Source: Ceratodon purpureus
Lineage: Eukaryota > Streptophyta > Bryopsida > Pseudoditrichales > Ditrichaceae
Length of the DNA: 64,000 nucleotides
Direction: 5' to 3'
Assembly: GCA_014871385.1 (NCBI GenBank)
Contig: CM026426.1
Coordinates: 91,593,948-91,657,947, forward strand
Positions 51,801-63,398 of the stretch are shown here, piece by piece. Position 1 is the first letter of the stretch. Every line of letters begins with the position of its first letter. Under the pieces are notes generated by a model. It did no database searches and was not told the origin of the DNA. It was given only the letters and a program-made list of their open reading frames with translations. Position numbers and translations under genes: made by a program.

Positions 51801-52903
51801 GGAATCACTGGAACACTGAGAGGGAAGAACAATCTCTCCGGTCTTCTTACGAGGGCCTCTCTTGCGTGTTGATTTTGTTGGTTCCCCGTGACACCCCGTC
51901 ATCGTGAACCCTGGGAATTCTGCGACATCTGCAAGAAGTACGGAAGGGGCCGCAGCGTCTACCACATCGCCCGTATCAGTCAAACATCCCGTCGTATTCC
52001 ACATCGATTTGTCACGGACTACTACAGATACGCCGGCCTCAAGTGCGGAATGCACACCGTTCGACGTAGTGACGTGCTCGGAACACTGACCTTCGTCCCG
52101 TGACAGTGTGATTTTTTTGCGCGGGGCTCGCTTCCGAGTCGCTTTTTGCGGGATTTCCTCCTACTCCTCTACTTCTGGGATAGCATTCAGGTCGAGAGGA
52201 ACAGTAGGCTTCGGCTTGAACTTCCGTGGCGCCTTCCTCTTGGGCTGCTTCTTTGCGGGGGACTTCTTCGCAAGTCCTTCCTCAGTTGCTGAGGTGACCT
52301 TTACAATAGTCAACTTTTTGCGAGCTCTGGGTAGGAGTTCTGAGAATATAGTTTTCACTATCCCAGAGTAATCTTCGGGACCATACTCGCAATGCCATCT
52401 ACATAGAAATGAAGCACATTAGCCTGTGACACTGAATGAGGGAACCCTAAACCTAAGAGTTAGTGCTGTCTGTTATGAGCTTACCTTGCAAAATCGAGAG
52501 GAGTTCGCGGTCCCTCCTTCGCATCCTCCCCCCGCTTATGATTTTCCTTCGTCTCCCGGAACACGCATTGGGTCCCCTCTTTCCCGCTCTGAACTCCAGC
52601 AATGAAATCTTGTATACGTGTTGCAGGGATGTAACATTGCTGAACAACACAATCACGACCATGCTTCCCACGGCGTGCTCTGAATTCCGGCGACCATGTT
52701 AGATCTCTTGTCCCAAATGGACCCTCGGGTGGATTTTGAACCGATCTTTCGATGTTTGCAAGTATCTGGACATCGACTTCCCAGAGCCTGGGTTTCTCTG
52801 GATTCTGTGTACTCCCGGCCTTTGAGGACTGGGAATCAAATTCAGAAGTTGGCCGGGTCATACTCTTCGGCGTGGCCATGGAGGCGATCTGTTTATGCAG
52901 CAC
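48805..52903 (-). pseudogene. MULE transposase (MURA-type), with SWIM finger, heavily mutated
   Basis: The gene reads from ATG 52903. Exon 1 ends with a GT donor (about 52483) and the next exon starts near 52397. A TAG at about 52158-52160 interrupts it. A basic region has several short AT-hook-like repeats (KRAPRKK, RRAPRKKK, KRGPRKK). Then comes a MULE-type N-terminal block (GCMARFTVKVL, HVNTDGVVVHGG), the first Asp in SIDATFGTN (about 50310) and the second in FIVDCAQGEINAI (about 49995). Reading frame changes occur between about 50180 and 50370. In the C-terminal part, WHVRRA, NKVHMWVVGYRN and AAIEGYHGFLK are separated by several TAG stops. A SWIM finger (CCSC...CKH) is at about 49212-49250, in frame with the tail ending at 48805. 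It cannot give a full-length protein. Confidence 0.85.
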
Positions 52904-53345
52904 CTCAGCCGCACCCCAACCGGCTCTCCGCGAGTGTCACGACTAAGACTACGGAAAACCTAGTTTGTGCCTAGCAACGACGTGCACATTGCAACACACA
53001 AACTAAGGCGTAGACATCGTCCATGACTAAGGTTTAATATTTACATACTGCTTCGGGCTTCCTTGGGCACGGTTCGGAAGCAAGAAACGGTGGCGTGAAA
53101 CACTATCAGATCTAAAGAGCGGATGACAGAGAGGTTTTAGGGTTTAGAACGCAGGCGTCAATCTCAGCAGTCTCAAACACGGTAGGAGCAGGAGACGACA
53201 CTCTAGACAGTGCTGCATCAAATAGACAACCATTTCTTGCATCCCTAAACCCTAAACAGCTTTTCACAATGAACCCTAAACACAGACATGAAAACACTGC
53301 GCAATAATTACAGTACCCTTCAAAATGGGCGGTTGTGTCACTATG
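52904..53345 (-). promoter_or_regulatory. Upstream region of the MULE transposase with telo-boxes
   Basis: Contains AAACCCTAA-type motifs (53131-53150, 53241-53257, 53271-53281), plant telo-boxes often linked to expression in dividing cells. There are GTGTCAC sites at 52934 and 53335. The right TIR begins at 53346. No TATA box was assigned. Confidence 0.45.
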
Positions 53346-53578
53346 GGCCATGGTCATGGCCATGGCCATGGCATGCAGTGGGATGGATGGTATGTGCGGG
53401 TTAGTGTCTCGGCGGGAAGTTGTTGTAACACTGGCCAGTGTTCCGAGGGACGGGGAAGTTACCGAGTTCAGGAGTTACCATGTTACCACGGCGGCGGCGG
53501 CCAAGGGTGAAAGTCGCGGCTGCCGCGGCCGCGCGTGCGTGCCAGCTAGGCTTCACTACAGGGAATTTAGCCTTCTCC
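53346..53578 (-). repeat. Right terminal inverted repeat of the MULE
   Basis: The reverse complement matches 10441-10673 with about six mismatches. It ends CCTTCTCC. The inner end carries the CCATGG-rich run. Confidence 0.93.
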
Positions 53579-53587
53579 CTCAATTTG
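53579..53587. repeat. Right 9-bp target-site duplication of the MULE
   Basis: CTCAATTTG, identical to 10432-10440. Confidence 0.95.
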
Positions 53588-56500
53588 ACGGACCTTACGA
53601 GGGATACTGCAAGCGTGGCAGTTTATGATTTTCAATTACCATCAGAGTGAGTAACATTCAGACGTGGCCACATTCATTTTTGAAGTATTAATTTATTAAT
53701 TTTCGACTTTATCAACTTACTAATTTCTGTGGATTTGCAAAGGCCACATAAACTCTGATACTAATATACTAATTTATCAGATTTTTTATTTTTGGATGAG
53801 GTATTCAATTATATTATGAAGTCGTTAATAGAGTAACTTATAAAATTATTAATTTACTGCTTTACCAATTCAATAATGTATTAATTTATGTGACTCTTCA
53901 AAAGCCACATAAATTCTTTAACTATTATATTTATTTATTATTTTAAGTTCATTTTAAGAAGCCTCTGAAATTAGTAAGAGAAGTAATTGATTCTAATAAA
54001 ATGCGAATAATTCATGTGACTTTGCAAAGGTTTAGGACCATTTCCATATTTTTATTAAATAAAATTATTGTTTGATTAATTCATATCAGCATTCAGTAGT
54101 CCTGGGATTTTCCAAATGATGGTTCAACCTCCTAAGGTCATTTTTGCTCATCGTTGACACCAAAAAAAGGGATTGAAAACTTGGAATCCAGAAGACACTA
54201 ACCTCATTTTTTCAATAAATCTTAAAATAAATATACGTAATCGTTTATCAGTTCCGGAACTCCTATTGGAGTTCGAGTCCTTATTTTTTTAAGTTATTCT
54301 TATAACCTAGAGTTCATGTAGAATGTTAATCAACATACAAGAAAACAGAAGAAAAAGATGGAGAGATGGTCTTCGATGGTACACTTCAGTAAGGTTGTAG
54401 GGTAAATAATAATATGAAGGGTTGTGAGATAGAGGGGAAGCATCCTTCTTAAAAAGAGTTATGCACCTTCAATCAACTTATTTAACAGAATTGCAATTGT
54501 TTTCAATTTCTGTCAGCTTTCCTCGAGCTTCTATATATCATATATCTATCAATCGATGGTAAAAACATTTTTCTCCTTTCCATTGGAAAAGCTAATGTCA
54601 AATCTACATTGGTTGCTTCCATTGTTATCATTTTCAAACTTGGAGAATAGACGCTTGTTACTTCAATGCAAATACGAAGTTTCAAAGTTCATTTGATACA
54701 TTTCCTTACAGAACCTAATGAAAATGATAGTGTGGAGGACCTTTGTCAGATAGATTCCCAACGTAAGTGTCATTCATTTCCAAAAAAAACTTCAAATTAC
54801 TTCATCTTCTCCTAAACATACATGAGATCCTTGACTTATAAAATGTGAACCATTACGGTATTTTACAGCCACAATTACATACAAACATTGAGTGAGAATT
54901 TTAAAAAAACGTGTGCAATAGATTGATTATTTAAAAAATATTGAACAATCCAGGAAAACAATGAAATTATGTTATAATTCAATTAGGAATAATGGATAAA
55001 ACACTTAATTCTGAAGTACGTTTGAACAGGAAGACAATTATGTTAAGCATTTTCGTTTCATTTGTTGAAAAAGAATGAATTGATGTAGTGCATAATATCT
55101 AATTCGACCTGTTCTTATTGGACGCATATTTTTATTCTATGTGCCAAGGCAATACTTTAACTTTTTATCTCTCAAACCTTCAGATTGAAAACGCAAAAAA
55201 ATTCTACTTTCATATTTTTTTAAATCATGTTCTGGAACATTTTTGTTGCACACGGGGTATGCTTATGTTGAGTTTGTAACAAGTTCTCTTCATGTAGACA
55301 CATTCCAGTGGTGTATCCGAGATATGAAATGGACCCATAAAATGTAAGTAAAAATGATGCCATACATGTATACGCATATGAAAGTGTAAATGTAAACATA
55401 CTCTTCGTAATCAAGTATTTATTTCTAATAAAGTTAAAATGAAGGGAATTCTATAAAATTGCAAAACTGTTCCGTAAATATATTATTCTAGGTATTTTAT
55501 TAACAAAAATCCAAACAATTTATAAATTCATTTAAAGGGAGAATTATTTCACTTACTCTACTTAAGATTCTAATAACCAATCACGGTAATCTCCCATGTG
55601 ATTAAAACCTTGCTCAGATTTTCACAATATGGATATAAATTAATATAATTTCATTAGGCAATACATAAGTAAATGTATTGTTATTATTTCCTCTAAATTT
55701 ATCTTAGCATTAATTTGTTTTTATTTAGTATCTCTTTCTGAATGAGGACCTCAAAACACGGTATTGTACATTCCCAAATCATTGTAAAACCGGTGAACAA
55801 GATTGTTACTTCCAAACTGTTGAAGACCGTCACATACTAGGAGCTGATAAAAGAGATGCATTGGTACTACTGCCACTACCTTTAAATTGTAGAATTCGGT
55901 ATAGTTTGGGCATAGAAATGGTGCTTAGCAGTTCCTTGGTATGTGGGTTCTCTCTGTAAGGTACACGCACCCATTTCCAATAGCACCCGCATTTCCAATA
56001 GCACCCCCCTTTCTAACCTGTAGATGTCCCCATGACCGCAACTGTGCTGACCACCTGGCTGACTAGCATTGTTAGACCACACAATGGGCCTAACCAATCA
56101 AAACGCTCAAAAACACTCAAAAAGCTGGTGGTTTTGGGTACACTCATGAATGGAAATTAGTACCAACTAGGTGTGACAATGGAAAAGCTATACTGATTGG
56201 TTTTTGGTCACGAAGTACTTTTGTGTTTAAAAATTTGTATCTATTTCAATATTGGGAAATAAAATTTGAAAATTTTGCATTCTATGAGAAATCTATTTTC
56301 CTACACATGAAAATTACATCCCAAATATAACCCCCAAAAAAAGGGCTCAAAATCCTTACGTTGTTGGTTATAGGTGCTTCTATCTTAGTCATCCAATCTC
56401 AATTTGGACGACAACGATTAATTACCGAAACAAAGGAAGCAAACTAGAAGACAATATACTCTGTGCTCTCTTCCAAAGGGATACCTCAGTGATAATCAAT

Positions 56501-56670
56501 TTTAGTGATGTCTGAAATAAACAAAGACTATTACGCTATACGAGGTATGATCAGCTTTCCAGTTTATACTGTATGATTCTCTGAAACTCAGATGTCACTT
56601 TACCCACGAATAATAGCACATTACTCTGTCCATAGAATTCTGCAAGGGAATGTGAATCGAAAAAGCACTA
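53588..56670. other. AT-rich non-coding spacer right of the MULE
   Basis: No gene is supported. Short frames have no motif. A small tandem repeat (two copies of ATTTCCAATAGCACCC) is at about 55972-56006. Confidence 0.55.
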
Positions 56671-57045
56671 AGGTAGTGCTGTCAAAAACCGTCCGAATTT
56701 CAGGTTTGCTCATTTGGAATAGTGGTGGAATTTTTTTATAATTTTTGGATGAAGTGCAAAGCTAGTGCAAAGCCATCCCAAAAAAAAAATCATTTTTTGA
56801 GTAAGTCTACAATTTCCTATGAATTTTTGAATGTTCAGCCCTAGGTGCTCCACTAACCGTCCCTAGAGTCATGGTTAATATGACCACTTGGATTCTGTGA
56901 ATAGGACGTTTCTGCACCAATCACAAGCACTCAATTTCTCCAGCCATAGACGGAATTAGAATGATTTTGCACAGTTTCAGGAACAGCCTACAGTCAAGCC
57001 TATGGAACGGTTTTTGGGACGGGACGGTTTTTGACAGCACTACCT
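56671..57045. mobile_element. 375-bp MITE with 24-bp perfect inverted repeats and TA flanks
   Basis: AGGTAGTGCTGTCAAAAACC starts the left repeat (56671-56694), and its exact reverse complement is at 57022-57045. Both ends are flanked by TA (56669-56670 and 57046-57047), as in Tc1/mariner-type insertions. There is no coding capacity. Similarity of the flanks slightly beyond the TA leaves the exact end and superfamily open. Confidence 0.7.
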
Positions 57046-58319
57046 TAATACCACTTCGGGTTTACATTCTTTAAAACAAATTTATTTCATGAAAATTCTG
57101 TAAAGAACAAATAAAACAGGCATAAAATCCAATAGAGAGTACTTGGCAACTTCGAAAGCAGTAATTTTAAATTTAATCAATACAGTTTAAGATGAAACTT
57201 CTTAATCTAAGAGAAACGCTACTACTATCGCTAACCAAAATTATAAATTTCCAGTGCGCTCACTTGAGATGAGAGAATCACTTGGACAACCTGAACAAAA
57301 CAATGATTCAAGTGCACACGGTTGCAACAGACCCAGCAATGATCGTATTGCGAGTCTTCCTTCTCCGAGTTCCCGTAATAACATCGTTTACCTGCCATTG
57401 TACTCAAAGATATTGCACTGATTTATAAAAATATCAAAACTATATTAACAGAAATAGGAGATGTTCTTTCCTAGGTTTCCACAAGAGGATATGAAGATGG
57501 TCAATAACAACTGTAGGATCACTCTTGGAATCAACCTTTGGTGTTCAGCCTACTATGCACAAACATGTTAATTAATGAGCAGGATTCATGAAACAGAAGT
57601 TCTCTACTAAACCTACGACCAAATTTTCTCTGAAAAGGGAAAACTGAAAACAATGTGAAAAAACTTAAATAACTCACCCACTGGAGCCGGCAGCTGATGT
57701 TACTGATTCTCAATGAATTGTCCCATAATACGGTCGGTTCACTTCCAATGGCGTTGTTTGCTTCGGGAGCCCGGGAAATAGCCTAATCCATCTGCACAAA
57801 GAGGTATACGTATAAAATTATCAACATAAGCGCCCCTCACACCTACGTTTGTCTATAAGACACACATCAGATGAAACGTGTCGATGGACTTTTGAAGGTA
57901 TAGGCTTTGTAGAACACAAGCAGACATGACCAATTGTACAGTTTAACACGTGTTTGTGATATAATTTAGATGGGAAATTATCACGTGTGCATTCAACAGT
58001 CCGCATGCTCTAAACTTTGTACATTTCTGATCTACGTTATACATGAAAGATTTGGACCAGTGAATGGACTACAAAAACTGAAGGTCTAGGTGTACTAAAA
58101 GGCTATCTAGGTAAGTTGACTCCAGCAAGAGATCATCGTACCTTCAGGTTCAAGTAATTTTGTACGTCAATGTCTTTCAGTCACCACTAACTGCAGTCTC
58201 TTATGGTTCATCTCCTTCGACAGAAGCACCTTTTCCTTAGAGAGTCAGTGTTTGATCATCGAGTGACTCATTTGCGTTAGCTTTATCCCACTTCGCCCTC
58301 TCATTCTCATTGATCAGAG
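57046..58319. other. Non-coding spacer
   Basis: AT-rich to mixed sequence with no supported gene or repeat. Confidence 0.5.
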
Positions 58320-58850
58320 ATGGATAAGGTACTCCTATTTGGCTGGATGTCCGAGGTCCATAAGAAGAGAGACAGTGAAGGGGTACTCCTATTTGGCTGG
58401 ATGTCCGAGGTCCATAAGAAGAGAGACAGTGAAGGGGTACTCCTCCCCAATGTTCCTGCACTTGCGATGTTCTTCCAGTTCTCAAATGAATTCTGTTGGA
58501 GCGATTTATGCTTCCAAGAGGTCCTGTCGCTGGAGATGGCTTCCGGCATTAGCTTTGCAGATTACTGTCGCCAATTGCAGCAGCCTCCGATGCTCCACGG
58601 TACATCTCCATTGTGCCCTATCATCATCGACAAGGACACAGTCCATGAAGAATCCTTTCATAGCGCTTGGAGTGCTCCATGGTCGTATTCCTTCCGGTCC
58701 AGCGATTGCAGTCTTACCTCAAGCCAAGACTCCAGCCCCGCACTCGTAAGCGCAGAAGGCGGAGTACTGGTGCCTTCGGATGCCGAAGATGTGACTTCGC
58801 AAGAGAACGCTTTGGAGAGTACTTCGTCAGTCTCCGCTGCGAGTCAGGTA
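58320..58850 (+). CDS. Hypothetical exon with an in-frame 54-bp duplication
   Basis: An open frame starting at an ATG. Codons 4-39 consist of two copies of the same 18-residue unit (VLLFGWMSEVHKKRDSEG), from a tandem 54-bp duplication (58329-58436). A Ser-rich, mildly acidic region follows and ends at a good splice donor (TCAG|GTAAGA, about 58851). It may be an exon of the TnpA-like gene further right, but no matching acceptor was established. No domain is known to me. Confidence 0.3.
58329..58436 (+). repeat. 54-bp tandem duplication, two copies
   Basis: GTACTCCTATTTGGCTGGAT opens each copy, and the two copies are identical, so the duplication is young. Its length is a multiple of three. 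Confidence 0.9.
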
Positions 58851-58929
58851 AGATTTCACCAGAACCTAACTCAATTTTCATTCAAGATTACTACACACAT
58901 TTATTATTTGCACGTCAACTCCAACTGAT

Positions 58930-60120
58930 TAGTAACCACGTAGCCAATTAGAAGATTATTTGAACCATACATGTTGGTAGCCCTATAAATCGAAGTCATT
59001 TGTTTGGGTTCTGATTTTTGTAAACTCAGACTTCTGAAAGAGATGAAGTTTTAACTGTAAATGCAAAATAAAGACTCTTTGAGGCATATAAAGTAACAAC
59101 TCATAGTGTAGGAGTGCGCTGTATGCGACTAGAAATTAACTTACAATCTTCGTATGTCATGACGTTCAGGTGAATCTTCGTGTATTGTCGTCGGTGCAGC
59201 CCAGTGCTTGAAATCCAAAAATAGTGAAGGAAGTCAATGCGGTAGTCCATACTTGCCGCTTCCATGGAGAAGTTGTCTTCCTTCGCAGAATCGGCTTCAG
59301 TCAGTTTTTGTGTCTTCTCCTCGGTAGTTATCCATGTACTGTTCGTCTATGCCTTCCATCGCATAGCTTGGTTTCATCCGAATTTGATTAATAGATGACA
59401 AACAACTTGATCACAAATTAGATTCATTCATTTCATACATTTTGCAATGCTATTTCAGTAGACTCTAAGACGTGCATTTGATACTGAACGTTACATGAGA
59501 TCAAATAGTAGCCATAAGTCCGTTATGAAGACTGGACATTTGAATTTTTTACAATCTATTTCAATTGAACCTGGTTTCTTATTTTGTCGTATGGTCTTAT
59601 TCAGATAAACGAATTTTTAAACTACATTACTTATACATTTTGCACATCAGAATTAAAATTGTTTTTCATACTGTTAAATTTGATATTTCGTTCCATTTTC
59701 AATAATATAGCTATATTTCTTACTAAATCAGAATGCGAATATCACTTTAATATGCCTATGCACTTTTTCATTTATATTATTGACGAGGTAGACATTTAAG
59801 TTCAAATCACATTATTTTATGAATCTGTGGCAAATACACTGAACATTATTTATGTAATCTACGATGTAGTAGAAAAAGCATAGTAATGTACAGAATTTCT
59901 CCATCTTTCCTATGAAAACATATTTCAAAACAGTAACATTCGTGACTAGGCAGAATTTGATTTTACTCTATTACTTCTGTGAATCTGTTTATGGAGTATG
60001 GATTAAAGTGCCAATTGCTTTACTTTGACAGTGAGATTTAATGCACTGAAGCTACATTGACGGTAGGAACTGCAGTTCTAAGAGGCTGCAAATATCAATA
60101 GCCAAGTGGAAGAACTGTGA
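58930..60120. other. AT-rich non-coding spacer
   Basis: No gene or repeat recognised. It may be intron sequence of a CACTA gene. Confidence 0.45.
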
Positions 60121-60247
60121 CTCATGTATGCTGAAACCTCTATCTTCAAGTCGATGTTGGGTGGCGGCTACGAAGTCACTAAGCCCTCATACTCTTTCGT
60201 GCCATCATTTCGACATTCCGTTGCCGCCAATGGAGGACTCAACGAAG
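60121..60247 (+). CDS. Possible 5' exon of the TnpA-like gene
   Basis: ATG followed by an open stretch ending at AACGAAG|GTATGT, a plausible donor. The nearest acceptor (CACAG, 60469) does not preserve the frame, so the link with the next exon is unproven. Confidence 0.25.
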
Positions 60248-60499
60248 GTATGTGTGTGTTGATTTCATTGGATTTACTCTCGGATCTTCCAAGTTGCAAT
60301 GATTAAGTGAGCGCCTTTGACTTTAGTTTTAAAACCTAGAATGTCAAGTGGACATCGCTGTGCTCTTCGACAAGGTTGAAGTTCATGTATGAAAAGGTCT
60401 GCATGTGGTAGCGAGTGATATTGAACGTATAGCTGAGATCGCCTGTGTTGTCGTTTTGGTAATTCACAGCAAGCAGAGTTCATTGCTTTAGCATTAGCC

Positions 60500-63398
60500 A
60501 TGCAGGCTCGCATGAATTCGACGTTGGATAGCGTGGAGAACGCAGCAGCATCAAACGTCATTCACGAGAATGTTGTTCGCAGAAACGTGGAGGACATCCC
60601 TGCAGAAGGCCTTTCACTGTCATCGTCGTTCATGGAGGAAATGATGAGGTTGTTAGCAGCCACACACTCTTCCCGTACACTCAATAGTAACGCGCAGGCA
60701 ACGACACTGACGGAGGTTCACCAAAGAAGCGCAACTGTCAAGGATGTTGGGAGTGTCAGCGTAGGCGGAACCAGTGGAAACACTGTTCCTTTACACGACA
60801 CACTTCGGTCACAGTCGACGACCAGAACGACATGTAACGGAGAGTACAGTACCCAACCGACGCCCTATAGCAGCAATACTTCCGTAGACACCTTACCGGT
60901 TGGAGCCTCTACCGTTCCGAGCCGTCCGTCTTCTGTGCCGGAGGTATACAATACCATACCCAGCGCTGACCATATATCATCTCCTCGTAACGTCAGGGCT
61001 CGAGCGATGGATAGTCCAGTGAGCGTCACAAGTTCCGTTGCAGTGCCCTTCAGTAGTTCCGGCGATGGCCTCACTGGGAATGACAAAAGGAACTACATGC
61101 GAAGAATGAGAGTTGAGTTCATGCGACAGCAGCGAAATCCCAACGGCTCAGGAGGTAAAAGTAGAATTCCGACTGATGAGGAAGGAAACGTTGTAGGGCT
61201 ACGCACCGTCTTGAACCGCGCCATTAGGGATGTTGCGGGTAAAATTTTGGATGTCACGACGAGGGAATTCGCAAGCCATCCATTGACTGCGTTTCAGCTA
61301 ATTGAACATGACATACATAGCAAATTCATGTTTGATCCCCCGTTGAAAGAGGACTACATAAGAGAGTATTTGAAAGATTCATTATCATGGACTAAGTATG
61401 AGTGGAAAAGTTATTACTTTACATTTACGGAGCGACATCCGCAATGCCCAGCGAAGAGGTATCCTGCTGCGGTGGCGAAATGGACATCGGAGACCACAGT
61501 GGAAGAGGTTCAACGTCTCCGGGAAATGAGATTGAAGCGGAAATCGCCGAAACCTACTGGAGCTTCCTCAGAAACAGCGACCCCCGTCAAAAGGGAGGTA
61601 AGTAAGTAGGTAGATTGTATATGAAGTAAAGTTTCTCAATGTGAAAGCCGCTGAAGTAGACGTCATTCTCAACTGAAGTGCTTCTTAAGGTAAATGACTG
61701 TCACTTAAACAATCGGATCTGTTCGACATCGATGTAATCCATGATTGCCTTAATGACATTCAGTTGTATGGAAGTGGTTTTTCGTCAACATCGTGTGACA
61801 TGCTCATACTTCCAATCTCAGGAATGCCAAGTAATGTGAAACCATTTAATTAAGAGTGGTTGAACTCCAGGTGACTGACTTGGACAGCAGCGCGTTTCCG
61901 GAACAGGAGGCACTGATGGATCCGGATGATGCCCCGATGATAGAGCGCACTCAGAGTGAAGAGCTTGACACATGTGATGCACCTCAACGGTCATCAGGGG
62001 TAAGGGAATGAGTGGTTCCCAGAGGCCGCGCGACTCTAGCGTCTACCTCCGCACCTCCGACATGTACGATGGAGGAGATGAGGTCTTTGGTAGAAGCAAT
62101 CCAAGGGGAGTGTGAGGATATAAAGGTCGAGTTACATCGGACTAAAACAAAACTCATTGCCATGGAGAGAGCAGCTGAGATTTCGAACACCATCATTTCA
62201 AGAAAGGTGGCTGAGGCAGAGAAGTTGCGCAAAGAGTTCGACTCACTCTCCACGAATGTCAAGGCTCTCTCCATGACTCAGCGTACAACTGAACAGCGCG
62301 CATCCAATGTACGTCGGGATTTCCGCTTTGAAACAACGTCGCAGGAGGATTCTCCTATCGCAAGAAATATGGACGTGGATATGCACGAGACGCAGACGGC
62401 ACAGGAAAGAGAACCTGATGTACAACTCCCCGTCGATAACGACCACAGAAGTTCGGAACGGCACGTCAATCCAGGCCATACCATTGAGACAGTAGGGTCG
62501 GAGGACTACAATGTGCAATCGGAGGACATACCCCTTACGGAAGGAGTGTTTGCTGATTGCACAGTCACTCCCTCTGTCGGTAGTTTCCCTCACTGATCAT
62601 TGTTTTTTTTCAACGTTCTTATTTTTACACTTTCACTTTAATGCTTGTCGATGATATGAAAGCTTCCCATTTCAATTATGGAAGTGCACCTCTGGTGTGG
62701 AAGTGGCTTTCTAAGAGGTTAAGTTTGGGTTGGCAGCTTCTCGACGTGGAAGACCTCCCAGTAGTACGTTCTCTACGTTGGCGAAAAGGAGATTGGTTAG
62801 TACGGGAGAAGAAGTGGATAAAGGTTTGCTACTCCACATGGCAGAGGATCCAGAGTCTCTACTCAATGCAGGAAATGCTCTAAAACAGAAGATAGCCAGA
62901 CAGAAAAGGAAGCCGAAGAGACTAACCGAGGACTTAGCTCTGAAGGACCTCACTCCTAGGTCGGGACAGGTATGAAGATAAACTTTTTTTACCTCATCGG
63001 AGGGGATATGTACAGTGAATGGAAGTTTAATATAAAATATGTTAAATCTGTCCGGTAGGGCAAAATTAACATCTGCATTTCAATGTTTGCAGGATCCTAT
63101 TAGAGCACACAAAATGGTTTGGGTGCTCCATCCGGAGCATTATGGCACTGCGGTTGCACAAGGAAAAGCCGGGGTACATTACTGTATGGCTAAGTCTAAA
63201 ATTCCATCAACTATGCCATGTGAACATGGAGTGCAGTGGGTACATGTGCAAAATGTGTTTGTTCCCGGAATCAGCCCCATGTACTCGTCAAAGCAGAAGG
63301 GAGTCCGCATAATGGAGGGTCCGCCATATCCAAAGAGTGTGGGACTGACGGTTGGATTATGTGGAATAGAGATTATCTCCGAGAGGTATTGTGATTGA
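60500..63398 (+). pseudogene. CACTA TnpA-like protein gene (Transposase_24-like and Tnp1-like regions)
   Basis: In En/Spm elements TnpA binds the element ends. Exon 60500-61597 has a Ser/Thr-rich start. It continues with a block like the plant transposase Ptta/En/Spm family: NKRNYMRRMRVEFMRQQ-like basic stretch, LRTVLNRAIRDVAGKI, KFMFDPPLKEDYIREYL and WKSYYFTF. A donor (GAG|GTAAGT) leads to exon 61871-62596, which has an in-frame TGA (62009-62011) and then a coiled coil (EEMRSLVEAIQGE, VAEAEKLRKEF). An exon ending 62969 with AT-hook-like RRGRPPSS joins by GT-AG to 63093-63398. That last exon resembles the TNP1/En/Spm C-terminal region: GTAVAQGKAG, VQWVHVQNVF, PYPKSVGLTVG. The join between 62596 and 62730 is unresolved. 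Likely a decayed gene. Confidence 0.65.

Larger units (their letters stand above)
10441..53578 (-). mobile_element. Mutator-like element (MULE) with Ulp1-protease gene, 43.1 kb including nested insertions
   Basis: The element is bounded by 233-bp terminal inverted repeats (10441-10673 and 53346-53578) and a perfect 9-bp duplication. Without the nested retroelement it is about 15.4 kb. It carries a MURA-type transposase with MULE DDE segments and a SWIM zinc finger on the minus strand, and a convergent plus-strand gene ending in a Ulp1/C48 cysteine protease. MULEs with Ulp1-like genes are known in plants (Kaonashi-type elements). Both main genes have multiple in-frame stops, so this copy is probably immobile unless helped in trans. 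Strand is given as that of the transposase. Confidence 0.95.
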
